Of a DNA stretch of 64,000 nt, positions 17,272 to 25,163 are shown piece after piece (positions within the stretch are counted from its first letter, which is position 1; every line of letters begins with the position of its first letter). The notes under the pieces are model-generated. The model was not told the DNA's origin and searched no databases. It saw nothing but the letters and a program-made list of their open reading frames with translations. Made by a program: the position numbers and the translations under genes. Origin of the DNA: Mycobacterium sp. DL440 (GTDB taxonomy: Bacteria; Actinomycetota; Actinomycetes; Mycobacteriales; Mycobacteriaceae); assembly GCF_011745145.1 (NCBI RefSeq), contig NZ_CP050191.1, positions 4,047,327-4,111,326 on the forward strand. Direction: 5' to 3'.

Positions 17272-18425
17272 GCTTCATCGAGACCGAAGAACAGAAGGCA
17301 CTGCGCCAGGCGGTGGCCGCGATGGCCGCCAACTACGGGCAGGACTACTACCTGGAGAAGGCCCGATCGGGCCAGCACACCACCGAATTGTGGGACGAGG
17401 CAGGAAAACTCGGCTTCATCGGGGTAAACCTCCCCGAGGAGTACGGCGGCGGAGGTGCCGGCATGTACGAGCTGTCCACGGTGATGGAAGAGATGTCAGC
17501 AGCCGGGTCGGCGCTGCTGATGATGGTGGTCTCCCCCGCGATCAACGGCACGATCATCTCCAAGTTCGGCACTGAGGAGCAGAAGAAGCGCTGGATCCCG
17601 GGTATCGCCGACGGGTCGATCACCATGGCGTTCGCAATCACCGAACCTGACGCGGGTTCCAACAGCCACCGCATCACCACTACCGCGCGCCGCGACGGCA
17701 GCGACTGGATCATCAAGGGCCAGAAGACGTTCATCTCCGGCATCGACCAGGCCCAGGCCGTCCTCGTCGTCGGCCGCACCGAGGACCACAAGACCGGAAA
17801 CCTCAAGCCGGCGCTGTTCGTCATCCCGACCGACACCCCGGGCCTGAGCTGGACCAAGATCGAGATGGAGATCATCAGCCCGGAAAGCCAGTTCCAGGTG
17901 TTCCTCGATGACGTGCGTCTGCCCGCCGACGCGCTGGTGGGTTCGGAGGACGCCGCGATCGCGCAGCTGTTCGCCGGGCTGAATCCCGAACGCATCATGG
18001 GTGCAGCCAGCGCGGTGGGTGTGGGCCGGTTCGCCATCAACAAGGCCGTCGACTATGTGAAGACCCGCCAGGTCTGGAAGGTGCCGATCGGCTCGCACCA
18101 AGGTATCTCGCATCCACTGGCGCAGAACCACATCGAGGTGGAGCTGGCCAAGCTGATGATGCAGAAGGCCGCGACGTTGTACGACGCCGGCGATGACTTC
18201 GGTGCGGCCGAAGCCGCCAACATAGCCAAGTATGCGGCAGGTGAGGCGTCGGTGCGGGCGGTCGATCAGGCCGTGCAGTCCCTCGGAGGCAACGGCCTGA
18301 CCAAGGAGTACGGCATCGCCGCCGCGGTGACGGCATCGAAGCTGGCCCGCATCGCACCGGTGAGCCGGGAGATGATCCTGAACTTCGTTGCGCAGACCTC
18401 GCTGGGTCTGCCTCGCTCATACTGA
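17268..18425 (+). CDS. fadE12: Acyl-CoA dehydrogenase FadE12
   Basis: The protein has 385 residues in the acyl-CoA dehydrogenase family (ITEPDAGSN FAD loop, QSLGGNGLTKEYG C-terminal signature). Like FadE13 it lacks the C-terminal EGT glutamate (IAPVSREM instead) and keeps a glutamate in helix G, E241 of GLNPERIMG, the isovaleryl/long-chain position. It follows accA2 directly with a 4-nt overlap and precedes echA7 by 15 bp. Having two dehydrogenases around one carboxylase implies two oxidation steps on related branched substrates, or a heteromeric enzyme. Confidence 0.92.
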   Translation: MSFIETEEQKALRQAVAAMAANYGQDYYLEKARSGQHTTELWDEAGKLGFIGVNLPEEYGGGGAGMYELSTVMEEMSAAGSALLMMVVSPAINGTIISKFGTEEQKKRWIPGIADGSITMAFAITEPDAGSNSHRITTTARRDGSDWIIKGQKTFISGIDQAQAVLVVGRTEDHKTGNLKPALFVIPTDTPGLSWTKIEMEIISPESQFQVFLDDVRLPADALVGSEDAAIAQLFAGLNPERIMGAASAVGVGRFAINKAVDYVKTRQVWKVPIGSHQGISHPLAQNHIEVELAKLMMQKAATLYDAGDDFGAAEAANIAKYAAGEASVRAVDQAVQSLGGNGLTKEYGIAAAVTASKLARIAPVSREMILNFVAQTSLGLPRSY

Positions 18426-18440
18426 CAGGCCGTACTGACG

Positions 18441-19220
18441 ATGACGTCTTTAGTCCACTACCGGGTCCACGGCGCCGTTGCGCGCCTGACGCTGGATTCC
18501 CCGCACAACCGCAACGCGCTGTCCACGGCCCTGGTCGAGCAGTTGCTCCAGGGCTTCTCCGATGCCGCCGACGAGCCCGACGTCCGGGTGGTGGTCCTCG
18601 ATCACACCGGTGGAACCTTCTGTGCGGGAGCCGATCTCGCTGAAAGTTCGAGTGGCAGCCGTCCTTCGAATCCCGGGGACATCGCTGTTGACCGAGCCCG
18701 GGAGATGACCAAGCTGCTGCGGGCCATCCTGGAGTTACCGTTGCCCGTGATCGGTGCGATCGACGGACATGTGCGGGCCGGCGGGATGGGGCTGATCGGT
18801 GCGTGCGATCTCGTCGTCGCCGGTCCGAAGTGCACGTTCGCGTTGACCGAAGCCCGTATCGGCGTTGCGCCGTCGATCATTTCGCTGACGCTGCTGCCGA
18901 AGATCTCGCCGCGGGCAGCGGGACGCTACTTCGTCACCGGCGAGAAGTTCGGCGCCGCCGAGGCGGCCGAGATCGGGCTGATCACCGTAGCCGCCGATGA
19001 CGTCGAAGACACCGTGGCCGCACTGGCGGGTGAGATCGCGAAGGGTTCACCGCAGGGCCTGGCTGCGTCGAAGGCGTTGACGACGGCCTCGATCCTGCGT
19101 CGGTTCGACGAGGACGCCGAAGCCCTGACGCGGCAGTCGGCGCAGTTGTTCGTCTCCGATGAGGCACGCGAAGGCATGACGGCGTTCCTGCAGAAGCGTC
19201 CGCCGAATTGGGTGGGCTGA
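18441..19220 (+). CDS. echA7: Enoyl-CoA hydratase/isomerase EchA7
   Basis: The protein has 259 residues in the crotonase fold. The first oxyanion segment is GTFCAGADL, the second GHVRAGGMGLIGACDLVV, with the active-site glutamate in LTEARIGVAPS. It would hydrate the carboxylated enoyl-CoA produced by AccA2/AccD2, as methylglutaconyl-CoA or isohexenylglutaconyl-CoA hydratases do. It is the last gene of the co-directional unit starting at 10892. No terminator is evident after its stop. Confidence 0.9.
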   Translation: MTSLVHYRVHGAVARLTLDSPHNRNALSTALVEQLLQGFSDAADEPDVRVVVLDHTGGTFCAGADLAESSSGSRPSNPGDIAVDRAREMTKLLRAILELPLPVIGAIDGHVRAGGMGLIGACDLVVAGPKCTFALTEARIGVAPSIISLTLLPKISPRAAGRYFVTGEKFGAAEAAEIGLITVAADDVEDTVAALAGEIAKGSPQGLAASKALTTASILRRFDEDAEALTRQSAQLFVSDEAREGMTAFLQKRPPNWVG

Positions 19221-19373
19221 GATTCAGCACTCCGGCCAGAGTTGGACGCTGAACCACGCGCGTTTGTGCCGCTCGCGTGAGGTCATCAGCGTCGAACTGC
19301 CCGCGCAGGCTCCGCCGCACGTGGTGAAACCGCGCATCGCGTGGGAGCAGAACTCTCAGTCATTCCCGGCGGG

Positions 19374-19976
19374 TCAGCTGTCCCGTGCAGCGATGCCGTT
19401 GAGCAGCCTCTCAAGGGCAGCAATCGAATCCCGGCTCTCCCGCTCGGGGTCCGCGGAGCGGGCGACTGTCATCGCGGCCTCGCACATCGCGCCGTGGAGG
19501 AGATGCGCGAGGGGTTCCACGCGCTGCTCGGGTAGGTGACCGTCGGCGATCACCTGGGTCAAGCCCAGCCGTAGCAGTGACGTGACGTGCTCATCTTCGA
19601 GGTCCCGCATGGCCTCCCACCCCAGCACCGCGGGCGCGTCGATCAACGTGATGCGCTGAACTCCCGCATCAAGGACCGCGTCGAAGAACCCGCGACAGCC
19701 CCGCAGGAATCGCTGCCAGCTGTCTTTGGTGCCACCTGCCGCACGGTTCACCGCTTCACCGATTGCCCGCTGCTCGTTCTCGAAGACCGCGGCGAAAAGA
19801 CCGCGCTTGCCCTCGAAGTGGTGGTACAGCGCACCTTTGGTCATGCCGGCGCGTTCGGCGACGTTGTCGACGAACGTGTTGTCGTAACCATCGGCGGCGA
19901 ACAGATCACGTGCCACCACCAGGATCTGGTCGATGGTTGCGCGCGTGCGTTCGGCCTGGGTGCGCGGTCCGGGCAT
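19374..19976 (-). CDS. TetR-family transcriptional regulator
   Basis: The protein has 200 residues. The N-terminal helix-turn-helix (FVDNVAERAGMTKGALYHHFEGKRGLF, about 35-60) is classic TetR; the C-terminal domain is a helical ligand-binding and dimerisation region. It is divergent from the molybdopterin oxidoreductase gene, with 61 bp between starts filled by three ATAC-N5-GTAT-like half-palindromes, so it probably represses both itself and that operon. It also converges on echA7, so control of the acyl-CoA operon from 10892 cannot be excluded. The ligand is unknown. Confidence 0.88.
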   Translation of the reverse strand: MPGPRTQAERTRATIDQILVVARDLFAADGYDNTFVDNVAERAGMTKGALYHHFEGKRGLFAAVFENEQRAIGEAVNRAAGGTKDSWQRFLRGCRGFFDAVLDAGVQRITLIDAPAVLGWEAMRDLEDEHVTSLLRLGLTQVIADGHLPEQRVEPLAHLLHGAMCEAAMTVARSADPERESRDSIAALERLLNGIAARDS

Positions 19977-19996
19977 ATCGCCAATCTACACGATTC

Positions 19997-20039
19997 ATAC
20001 TTGAAGTACATACCTCGCGTATGTTAATACTCGAGGTAT
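19997..20039. promoter_or_regulatory. Triple TetR-type operator in the divergent promoter
   Basis: Three 13-bp units of the form ATAC-N5-GTAT: 19997-20009 (ATACTTGAAGTAC), 20010-20022 (ATACCTCGCGTAT) and 20027-20039 (ATACTCGAGGTAT). The last overlaps the ATG at 20038. CATACCTCG (20009-20017) and CGAGGTATG (20032-20040) also form a longer inverted repeat. Confidence 0.65.
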
Positions 20040-22233
20040 GCAAGTTCAGCGGCACGTCTGCCCGCTCTGCGAGGCCGGATGCGGGCTTGAGAGCAGCGTG
20101 GAGGCCGGTGAGGTCCTGACCATTCGGGGCAACCGCGAGCACGTCCTGAGTCACGGTCACTTGTGCCCGAAAGCGTTCGGGCTCAAGGAACTTCACTCCG
20201 ATCCCGACCGGCTGCGCACGCCCCTGGTGCGCACGCCAGACGGGCGACTCCAAACCGCGTCCTGGGATGACGCCTTCAGCACGATCGATCTACGCCTCAC
20301 CTCGATCATCGATCGCCACGGTGCCGATGCCATTGCGGTATATCTCGGCAATCCCGTCGCGCACGACTTCGCGACGACGCTCTACGCCAGTGCCATGATG
20401 CGGGCGCTGGGATCGCACAATGTCTATACGGCGAACACGGTCGATGCGATGCCCAAGTTCGTCTCCTGCCAGCTCATGTTCGGCGGGATGTACACCGTGC
20501 CGCTCCCCGACATCGACCGCTGCTCGTATCTGCTGATCCTGGGCGCTAATCCGCTGGTGTCCAACGGGAGCCTGCTGACTGCACCGGGCATGCGGGCCCG
20601 GCTACGCGCACTGCGTCATCGCGGGGGACGTCTGGTCGTCGTGGATCCAAACCGAACGCAGACCGCACAGGAAGCCGACGAGCACCTCCCCATTCGCCCC
20701 GGCGCCGATGCCCTGCTGCTGCTCGGTCTGATCCACGTGTTGGCCACCGAGGACCTCATCAATCTCAGGGGCCTGGAGCCTCATGTTCGCGGCGTCGCGA
20801 CCGTCAAAGGACTGGCTCGTGACTTTTCCCCCGAAGTCGTTGCGCCGCACTGCGGAATCGCAGCCGAAGCGATCCGCCGCCTGGCCCGCGACCTGGCAGC
20901 GGCGCCGGTCGCCGCCGCCTACGGCCGCACCGGCACCTGCACCCAACGATTCGGCACCGTGACGAACTGGCTGATCGATGTGCTCAACATTCTGACCGGC
21001 AACCTCGACCGGCCGGGCGGCGCCATGTTCGCCCGGCCGGCCGCCGACCTCCGGCGGCTGAACACCCGTCCGGGCACCGCAATCGGACGCTGGCACAGTC
21101 GGGTCCGCGGCGCTCCCGAATCTCTGGGTGAGCTCCCGCTGGCCTGCCTGGCCGAGGAGATCGACACACCTGGACCGGGCCAGGTGAAAGCGTTGATCAC
21201 CGTGGCCGGCAACCCGGCGCGGTCGGCCCCGGACAGCGCACGGCTGACTGCCGCGTTGGACCACCTGGACCTGATGGTCAGCCTGGATCTCTATCGCAGT
21301 GAGACCTCGACGCATGCCGACATCGTGCTGCCGGCACCGTCACCGCTCACAAAACCGCACTACGACCTGTTCTTCGGGCACTTCGCGATCCGCAACACCG
21401 CGACGTATTCACCCCCGGTCCTCCCGTCGGGGCCCGACGACACACCGGACTGGCAGTCCCTGCTGCGGCTGATCGGAATCGTTGCCCGGCAAGGCGCTTC
21501 GGCAGATCTCGACGCGATCGACGAGATGGTCGCAGGGGCACTTGCCCAAACCCTCGGCGTTGACCGTGACACGGATACCGCCGCACCGCGCGGCCCTGAA
21601 CGTCTCCTGAACCTGTTGCTGCGGGCCGGGCCCTACCGCGACGCCGGTGCGCCGCTGACCGTCGCTCGCTTGCGTGAGTATCCCGACGGGCTCGATTTCG
21701 GGCCCCTCGCTCCGCAACTGCCCGACGTGCTGAACACCCCGTCGGGGCTCATCGAGCTGGCGCCGGACCTGCTGGTAGAGGACGTCGCCCGGCTGCGTTC
21801 CTGCCTTGGCGCGCCCCGGTCAGACAGCATGGTGTTGATCGGTCGACGTCATCTGCGCTCCAACAACTCCTGGATGCACAACCTGCCGACGTTGGCCAAG
21901 GGGCCGGAACGCTGCACACTGCACGTCCACCCCGTCGACGTCGCGCGCCTGAAGCTCGGGCCGTACGCCAGGGTGACATCGCGTACGGGCGTGATCGAGG
22001 TCGCCGTGGAGGCCACCGACGCCGTCTCCCCCGGAGTCGTGTCCCTTCCGCACGGCTGGGGACACGACGAGCCCGAGGCATCCGTGCACGTCGCCGCACA
22101 ACGTCCGGGCGTCAACAGCAATGTGCTGGCCGACGGCACGGAGCTCGATCCGCTGTCCGGCACCGCGGTGCTCAACGGCATCCCGGTCCAGATCTGTACG
22201 GCACCAGTGAAAGGAAAGTTCGATGAGTACTGA
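20038..22233 (+). CDS. Molybdopterin oxidoreductase (formate dehydrogenase/nitrate reductase-like superfamily)
   Basis: The protein has 731 residues in the DMSO-reductase superfamily. An N-terminal [4Fe-4S] ligand set is complete (C8-x2-C11-x3-C15 ... C43). Mo-bis-PGD binding blocks follow: LLILGANPLVSNG, VVVDPNRTQTAQEAD, LPIRPGADALLLLGL, and a C-terminal beta-barrel domain (VTSRTGVIEV). No Tat signal is visible, so it is probably cytoplasmic. Aligning by eye with FdhH places Asp/Ala (NTVDAMP) where the catalytic Sec/Cys of formate dehydrogenases lies, so formate activity is doubtful. The only start overlaps an operator half-site and has its GAGG 1 nt away, suggesting leaderless translation. 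It overlaps the next gene by 11 nt. Confidence 0.85.
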   Translation: MQVQRHVCPLCEAGCGLESSVEAGEVLTIRGNREHVLSHGHLCPKAFGLKELHSDPDRLRTPLVRTPDGRLQTASWDDAFSTIDLRLTSIIDRHGADAIAVYLGNPVAHDFATTLYASAMMRALGSHNVYTANTVDAMPKFVSCQLMFGGMYTVPLPDIDRCSYLLILGANPLVSNGSLLTAPGMRARLRALRHRGGRLVVVDPNRTQTAQEADEHLPIRPGADALLLLGLIHVLATEDLINLRGLEPHVRGVATVKGLARDFSPEVVAPHCGIAAEAIRRLARDLAAAPVAAAYGRTGTCTQRFGTVTNWLIDVLNILTGNLDRPGGAMFARPAADLRRLNTRPGTAIGRWHSRVRGAPESLGELPLACLAEEIDTPGPGQVKALITVAGNPARSAPDSARLTAALDHLDLMVSLDLYRSETSTHADIVLPAPSPLTKPHYDLFFGHFAIRNTATYSPPVLPSGPDDTPDWQSLLRLIGIVARQGASADLDAIDEMVAGALAQTLGVDRDTDTAAPRGPERLLNLLLRAGPYRDAGAPLTVARLREYPDGLDFGPLAPQLPDVLNTPSGLIELAPDLLVEDVARLRSCLGAPRSDSMVLIGRRHLRSNNSWMHNLPTLAKGPERCTLHVHPVDVARLKLGPYARVTSRTGVIEVAVEATDAVSPGVVSLPHGWGHDEPEASVHVAAQRPGVNSNVLADGTELDPLSGTAVLNGIPVQICTAPVKGKFDEY

Positions 22234-23023
22234 CAACGCCGCCGCTCTGCGCAACTACGCCGAGGCCAAGAACCGACATGACGTGGACGCCATCGTCGCT
22301 GCGTATACCGCTGATGGGTGGTACCGGGATTCCGCTGTTCGCCAGCCGGTTTCCGGCCACCCTCAACTGAGAACGTTCTACGAGGCGGTGTTCGGCTCGA
22401 TCCCCGACTATCGGGGCCTGTTCGACGGCGCGGCGTTCGGTGAAGACACCGCGGTGGTGTGGGGCCGGATGACCGGCACGGTCGGCGACGAACTTCTCGG
22501 ATTGCCCACGACTGCGGGGAGCCGCATCGACATTCCTGTCACCTTCGTCTGCACCTTCCACGACGGTCAACTGGTCAGTGACACTGGATATTTCGACACC
22601 CGCCGCCTCCATCAGCAAGCAGGGGTCCGCTCGTCGGACCCCGGGATCGAGTCCTTTGTCGCAGGCTGGGCTCGGTTCTGGGCAGCACCAGGAGATGCCA
22701 GTGGGGTTCATGATCTCGTCACCGACGATGTAGCCCTGCACTGGCCGGCAGCCACCGAGCCACTCCGCGGACGTGACGCGTACGCCGGCCAACTGGCCGC
22801 CGCCGTGCAGCTCATCCCGGATCTGACGTTGTCGGTCGTAGATCATGTCTATCGCGACGGACTCCTCATGCTCGCGTGGGAAGGCCACGGAACGATCGAC
22901 GGCGAGCTGCGCCACTGGCCGGGGGTCGACCGGTTCCGACTACGCGGAAACCGAAGCGCCGAAACCACTGTCGTGTTCGATAGCCGGGCCGTGGTGTCCG
23001 CCGGTACCTCAACCCGTCACTGA
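22223..23023 (+). CDS. Double SnoaL-like (NTF2-fold) protein
   Basis: The protein has 266 residues made of two SnoaL/NTF2-like halves: about 1-130 (RNYAEAKNRHDVDAIVAAYTADGWY ... FVCTFHDGQLVSDTGYFD) and about 140-255 (FVAGWARFWAAPGD ... VDHVYRDGLLMLAWEGHGTIDG). SnoaL-type domains act as cyclases, isomerases or hydratases on small hydrophobic substrates; the double form suggests an internal pseudo-dimer. It overlaps the molybdoenzyme by 11 nt and precedes an MDR reductase by 14 bp, so it belongs to the same TetR-governed operon. Ribosome-binding site AAAGGAAAG precedes the ATG. Function is not assignable. Confidence 0.75.
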   Translation: MSTDNAAALRNYAEAKNRHDVDAIVAAYTADGWYRDSAVRQPVSGHPQLRTFYEAVFGSIPDYRGLFDGAAFGEDTAVVWGRMTGTVGDELLGLPTTAGSRIDIPVTFVCTFHDGQLVSDTGYFDTRRLHQQAGVRSSDPGIESFVAGWARFWAAPGDASGVHDLVTDDVALHWPAATEPLRGRDAYAGQLAAAVQLIPDLTLSVVDHVYRDGLLMLAWEGHGTIDGELRHWPGVDRFRLRGNRSAETTVVFDSRAVVSAGTSTRH

Positions 23024-23037
23024 TCGAGGAGGCATTG

Positions 23038-23979
23038 ATGCGCGCCATCATCCAGCACGAATGGGACGGCCCAGACTCCGTGCGCCTGGTCGAGGTGCCG
23101 GAACCTCATCCCGCCCCCACCGAAGTGAAGGTTCGGGTCCACGCCGCGGGAGTCAACCCCGTCGACTACTACACAAGCGGAGGCCTGGCCTACAACCGCG
23201 TGCTCGACCTGCCCTTCATCCACGGTTGGGACGTGGCCGGGGTGGTCGAAGAGGTCGGCTATGGCGTCAGTCGGTTCCGGGTCGGCGACCGCGTGTTCGG
23301 AATGCCGTGGTTTCCCCGGCAGGCCGGCGGGTACGCCGAATTCGTCACCGCGCCGTCCCGCCACTTCGCCTCCATCCCAACCGGACTCAGCTTCGCCGAG
23401 GCAGCGGCGCTCCCGCTGGCCGGGTTGACCGCGTGGCAGATGCTCATCGACGTGGCCCGCCTGGCACCCGGCGAGCGTGTTCTGGTCTCCGCGGCTGCGG
23501 GCGGCGTGGGCCATCTTGCAGTGCAGATCGCCAAGGCGCACGGCGCGTACGTCATCGGCACCGCCCGCGCTGCCAAGCACGACTTCATCCGCAGCATGGG
23601 CGCCGACGAGGTGCTGGACTACACGACGACTCCGGTCCACGAAGTCGTCACCGACGTGGATGTCGTGATCCAGATGTTCGGCGGCGCTGCCGGACGTGAC
23701 GCCTTGCACTGCCTCCGCGAGGGTGGCTCCCTGGTCAGCGCTCAAGCCGCCTGGACACCCGGTCTTTTCGACCAGGCTCGCGAGTCGCATGTCCACGCAT
23801 ACGACTACCTCGTCGAGCCCGACGCGGCCGGCCTGCAGTCCATCGCCGAGCTCGTGACGGACGGGCGACTACGGGTACACGTCGCCGCCCAGTACCCGTT
23901 ATCGGAAGCGGCACAGGCACTGAAGGTGATCGGTGATGGCCGCACCAGCGGCAAGATCGTGCTCATCGTCGAGCAGTAG
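23038..23979 (+). CDS. Zinc-independent MDR NADPH:quinone reductase-like oxidoreductase
   Basis: The protein has 313 residues. It shows the medium-chain dehydrogenase/reductase fold: GroES-like N-terminal domain (GVNPVDYYTSGG) and Rossmann domain with VLVSAAAGGVGHLAVQIAKAHGAYVIG (AxxGGVG motif). Zinc-binding cysteines are absent, as in the quinone oxidoreductase (QOR/zeta-crystallin) branch, which uses NADPH to reduce quinones or enones. The ATG at 23038 follows GAGGAGG. Last gene of the operon starting at 20038. The natural substrate is probably the product of its neighbours, but is unknown. Confidence 0.85.
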   Translation: MRAIIQHEWDGPDSVRLVEVPEPHPAPTEVKVRVHAAGVNPVDYYTSGGLAYNRVLDLPFIHGWDVAGVVEEVGYGVSRFRVGDRVFGMPWFPRQAGGYAEFVTAPSRHFASIPTGLSFAEAAALPLAGLTAWQMLIDVARLAPGERVLVSAAAGGVGHLAVQIAKAHGAYVIGTARAAKHDFIRSMGADEVLDYTTTPVHEVVTDVDVVIQMFGGAAGRDALHCLREGGSLVSAQAAWTPGLFDQARESHVHAYDYLVEPDAAGLQSIAELVTDGRLRVHVAAQYPLSEAAQALKVIGDGRTSGKIVLIVEQ

Positions 23980-24176
23980 AACGGACGGGCCGAAGCGATG
24001 CCATCCGGCAGTGGCGACGACGGGAACAGCGCAGGTCAGCCGGTGCACGCGGGGTCATCGTTAATTGCCAGTGCCAGCACACGCCACGGCGCGTCTGTCG
24101 GATCAGCGGCCGCAGTTCTACCGTTTCCTGTGCGGACGTTATCTGCCGTGCGGTGACCCCCGGAAAGGCCGGAATC

Positions 24177-24620
24177 ATGGCCGATAATCAGAACAAGGCG
24201 ATTTCCCGACGAGTGTGGGAGGTATTCGCCTCCGGTGAACTGAGTGAGCTGGACGATCTCGTCGCTCCAGGTGCCGCCTATCACGACACACAGGATCCCT
24301 TCGGGGACCAGCGTGGCCCCCAGCACATGAGGAGCCTCATCGAGATGTATCGGAAGTCGTTCTCCAACATGAAGTTCGACATCAAGATGCAAGTCGCCGA
24401 GGGCGATTACGTCTGCACGATGATCGAGGCGCAGGGCGACAACACCGGTGAGATCATGGGACAGCCGGCCACCGGCAAGCACGCCCGTATCAACCTGACC
24501 GACACCACGCGGATCGAAGACGGCAAGATCGCCGAGAATTGGGTCACCTGGGACACCCTCGGCATGCTGCAGCAGCTCGGCCTGATCCCCGCAGGCGCGC
24601 AACAAACAGCGCCCGCCTGA
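24177..24620 (+). CDS. SnoaL-like ester cyclase family protein
   Basis: The protein has 147 residues in the SnoaL polyketide-cyclase-like branch (ISRRVWEVFASGELSELDDLVAPGAAYHD, GPQHMRSLIEMYRKSF, GRIAENWVTWDTLGMLQQLGL-type ending). These are small cytoplasmic NTF2-fold proteins with cyclase or hydrolase activity in characterised cases. The ATG at 24177 follows GGAAAGG; GTG 24153 is an alternative. It stands 197 bp beyond the MDR gene on the same strand, so it may be a separate unit. It is a third NTF2-type domain in this neighbourhood. Confidence 0.78.
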   Translation: MADNQNKAISRRVWEVFASGELSELDDLVAPGAAYHDTQDPFGDQRGPQHMRSLIEMYRKSFSNMKFDIKMQVAEGDYVCTMIEAQGDNTGEIMGQPATGKHARINLTDTTRIEDGKIAENWVTWDTLGMLQQLGLIPAGAQQTAPA

Positions 24621-25163
24621 GCTGGTTGCAGAGAAAAGGGTCCAGGGCCGGCCGCGGCCCTGGACCCGCATCCGGGCGGGGCGTCAACCATCCGCACGCC
24701 CGGTGATCCAGCGCTCCGGATGGTGTTAGTCGTTGACCCGTTACGGCCCATCCCCGTCGCCCGACTCGTTGCTGTCGAGGTTGAAGTGCAGGGTGCGCAC
24801 TGTGTCAGAGTGAGCGCGCAACCGCTCACCGACAGCAGCGTTCCGTGACCGATCAGGCAGTTTGTGGCGGTTGTTGCCGACGTGCGAAAAATTCTTTCGC
24901 ATTTGCAATCAGATGGCTATTTCCGCAATCAAACCGGTCGGACGAGATCAGGTCGACGGGTGCAACACCCCCCGGAGTGCCTGGGGTGGAACATCCTGCC
25001 CCGCTGGCCATACGCGTCGATCGACGACGGATTCCGCAGCAGACACCGCCGGGAATTGAATTCAAGATCGCCATCTGGGCAAATTTGTCACGTGCGAAAA
25101 ATGTGTTGCTACAGTATGCAAGCACTTTGTCGGCCAGATCACACATTGAAGGCGGCGCGCTTG
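24621..25163. other. 543-bp interval upstream of the PE-PPE-fold gene
   Basis: No supported gene. Structure seen: an inverted repeat TGCGAAA-N5-TTTCGCA at 24883-24901; and CGTGCGAAAAAT present twice in direct orientation at 24881-24892 and 25091-25102. TACAGT at about 25110-25115 could be a -10 element for the downstream gene. The region is visibly more AT-rich than its surroundings. Confidence 0.45.

Noticed and set aside
20038..22233. Annotation as formate dehydrogenase
   Set aside because: Overall fold fits, but the Sec/Cys catalytic position appears to be Asp or Ala, and no formate-related genes are nearby.
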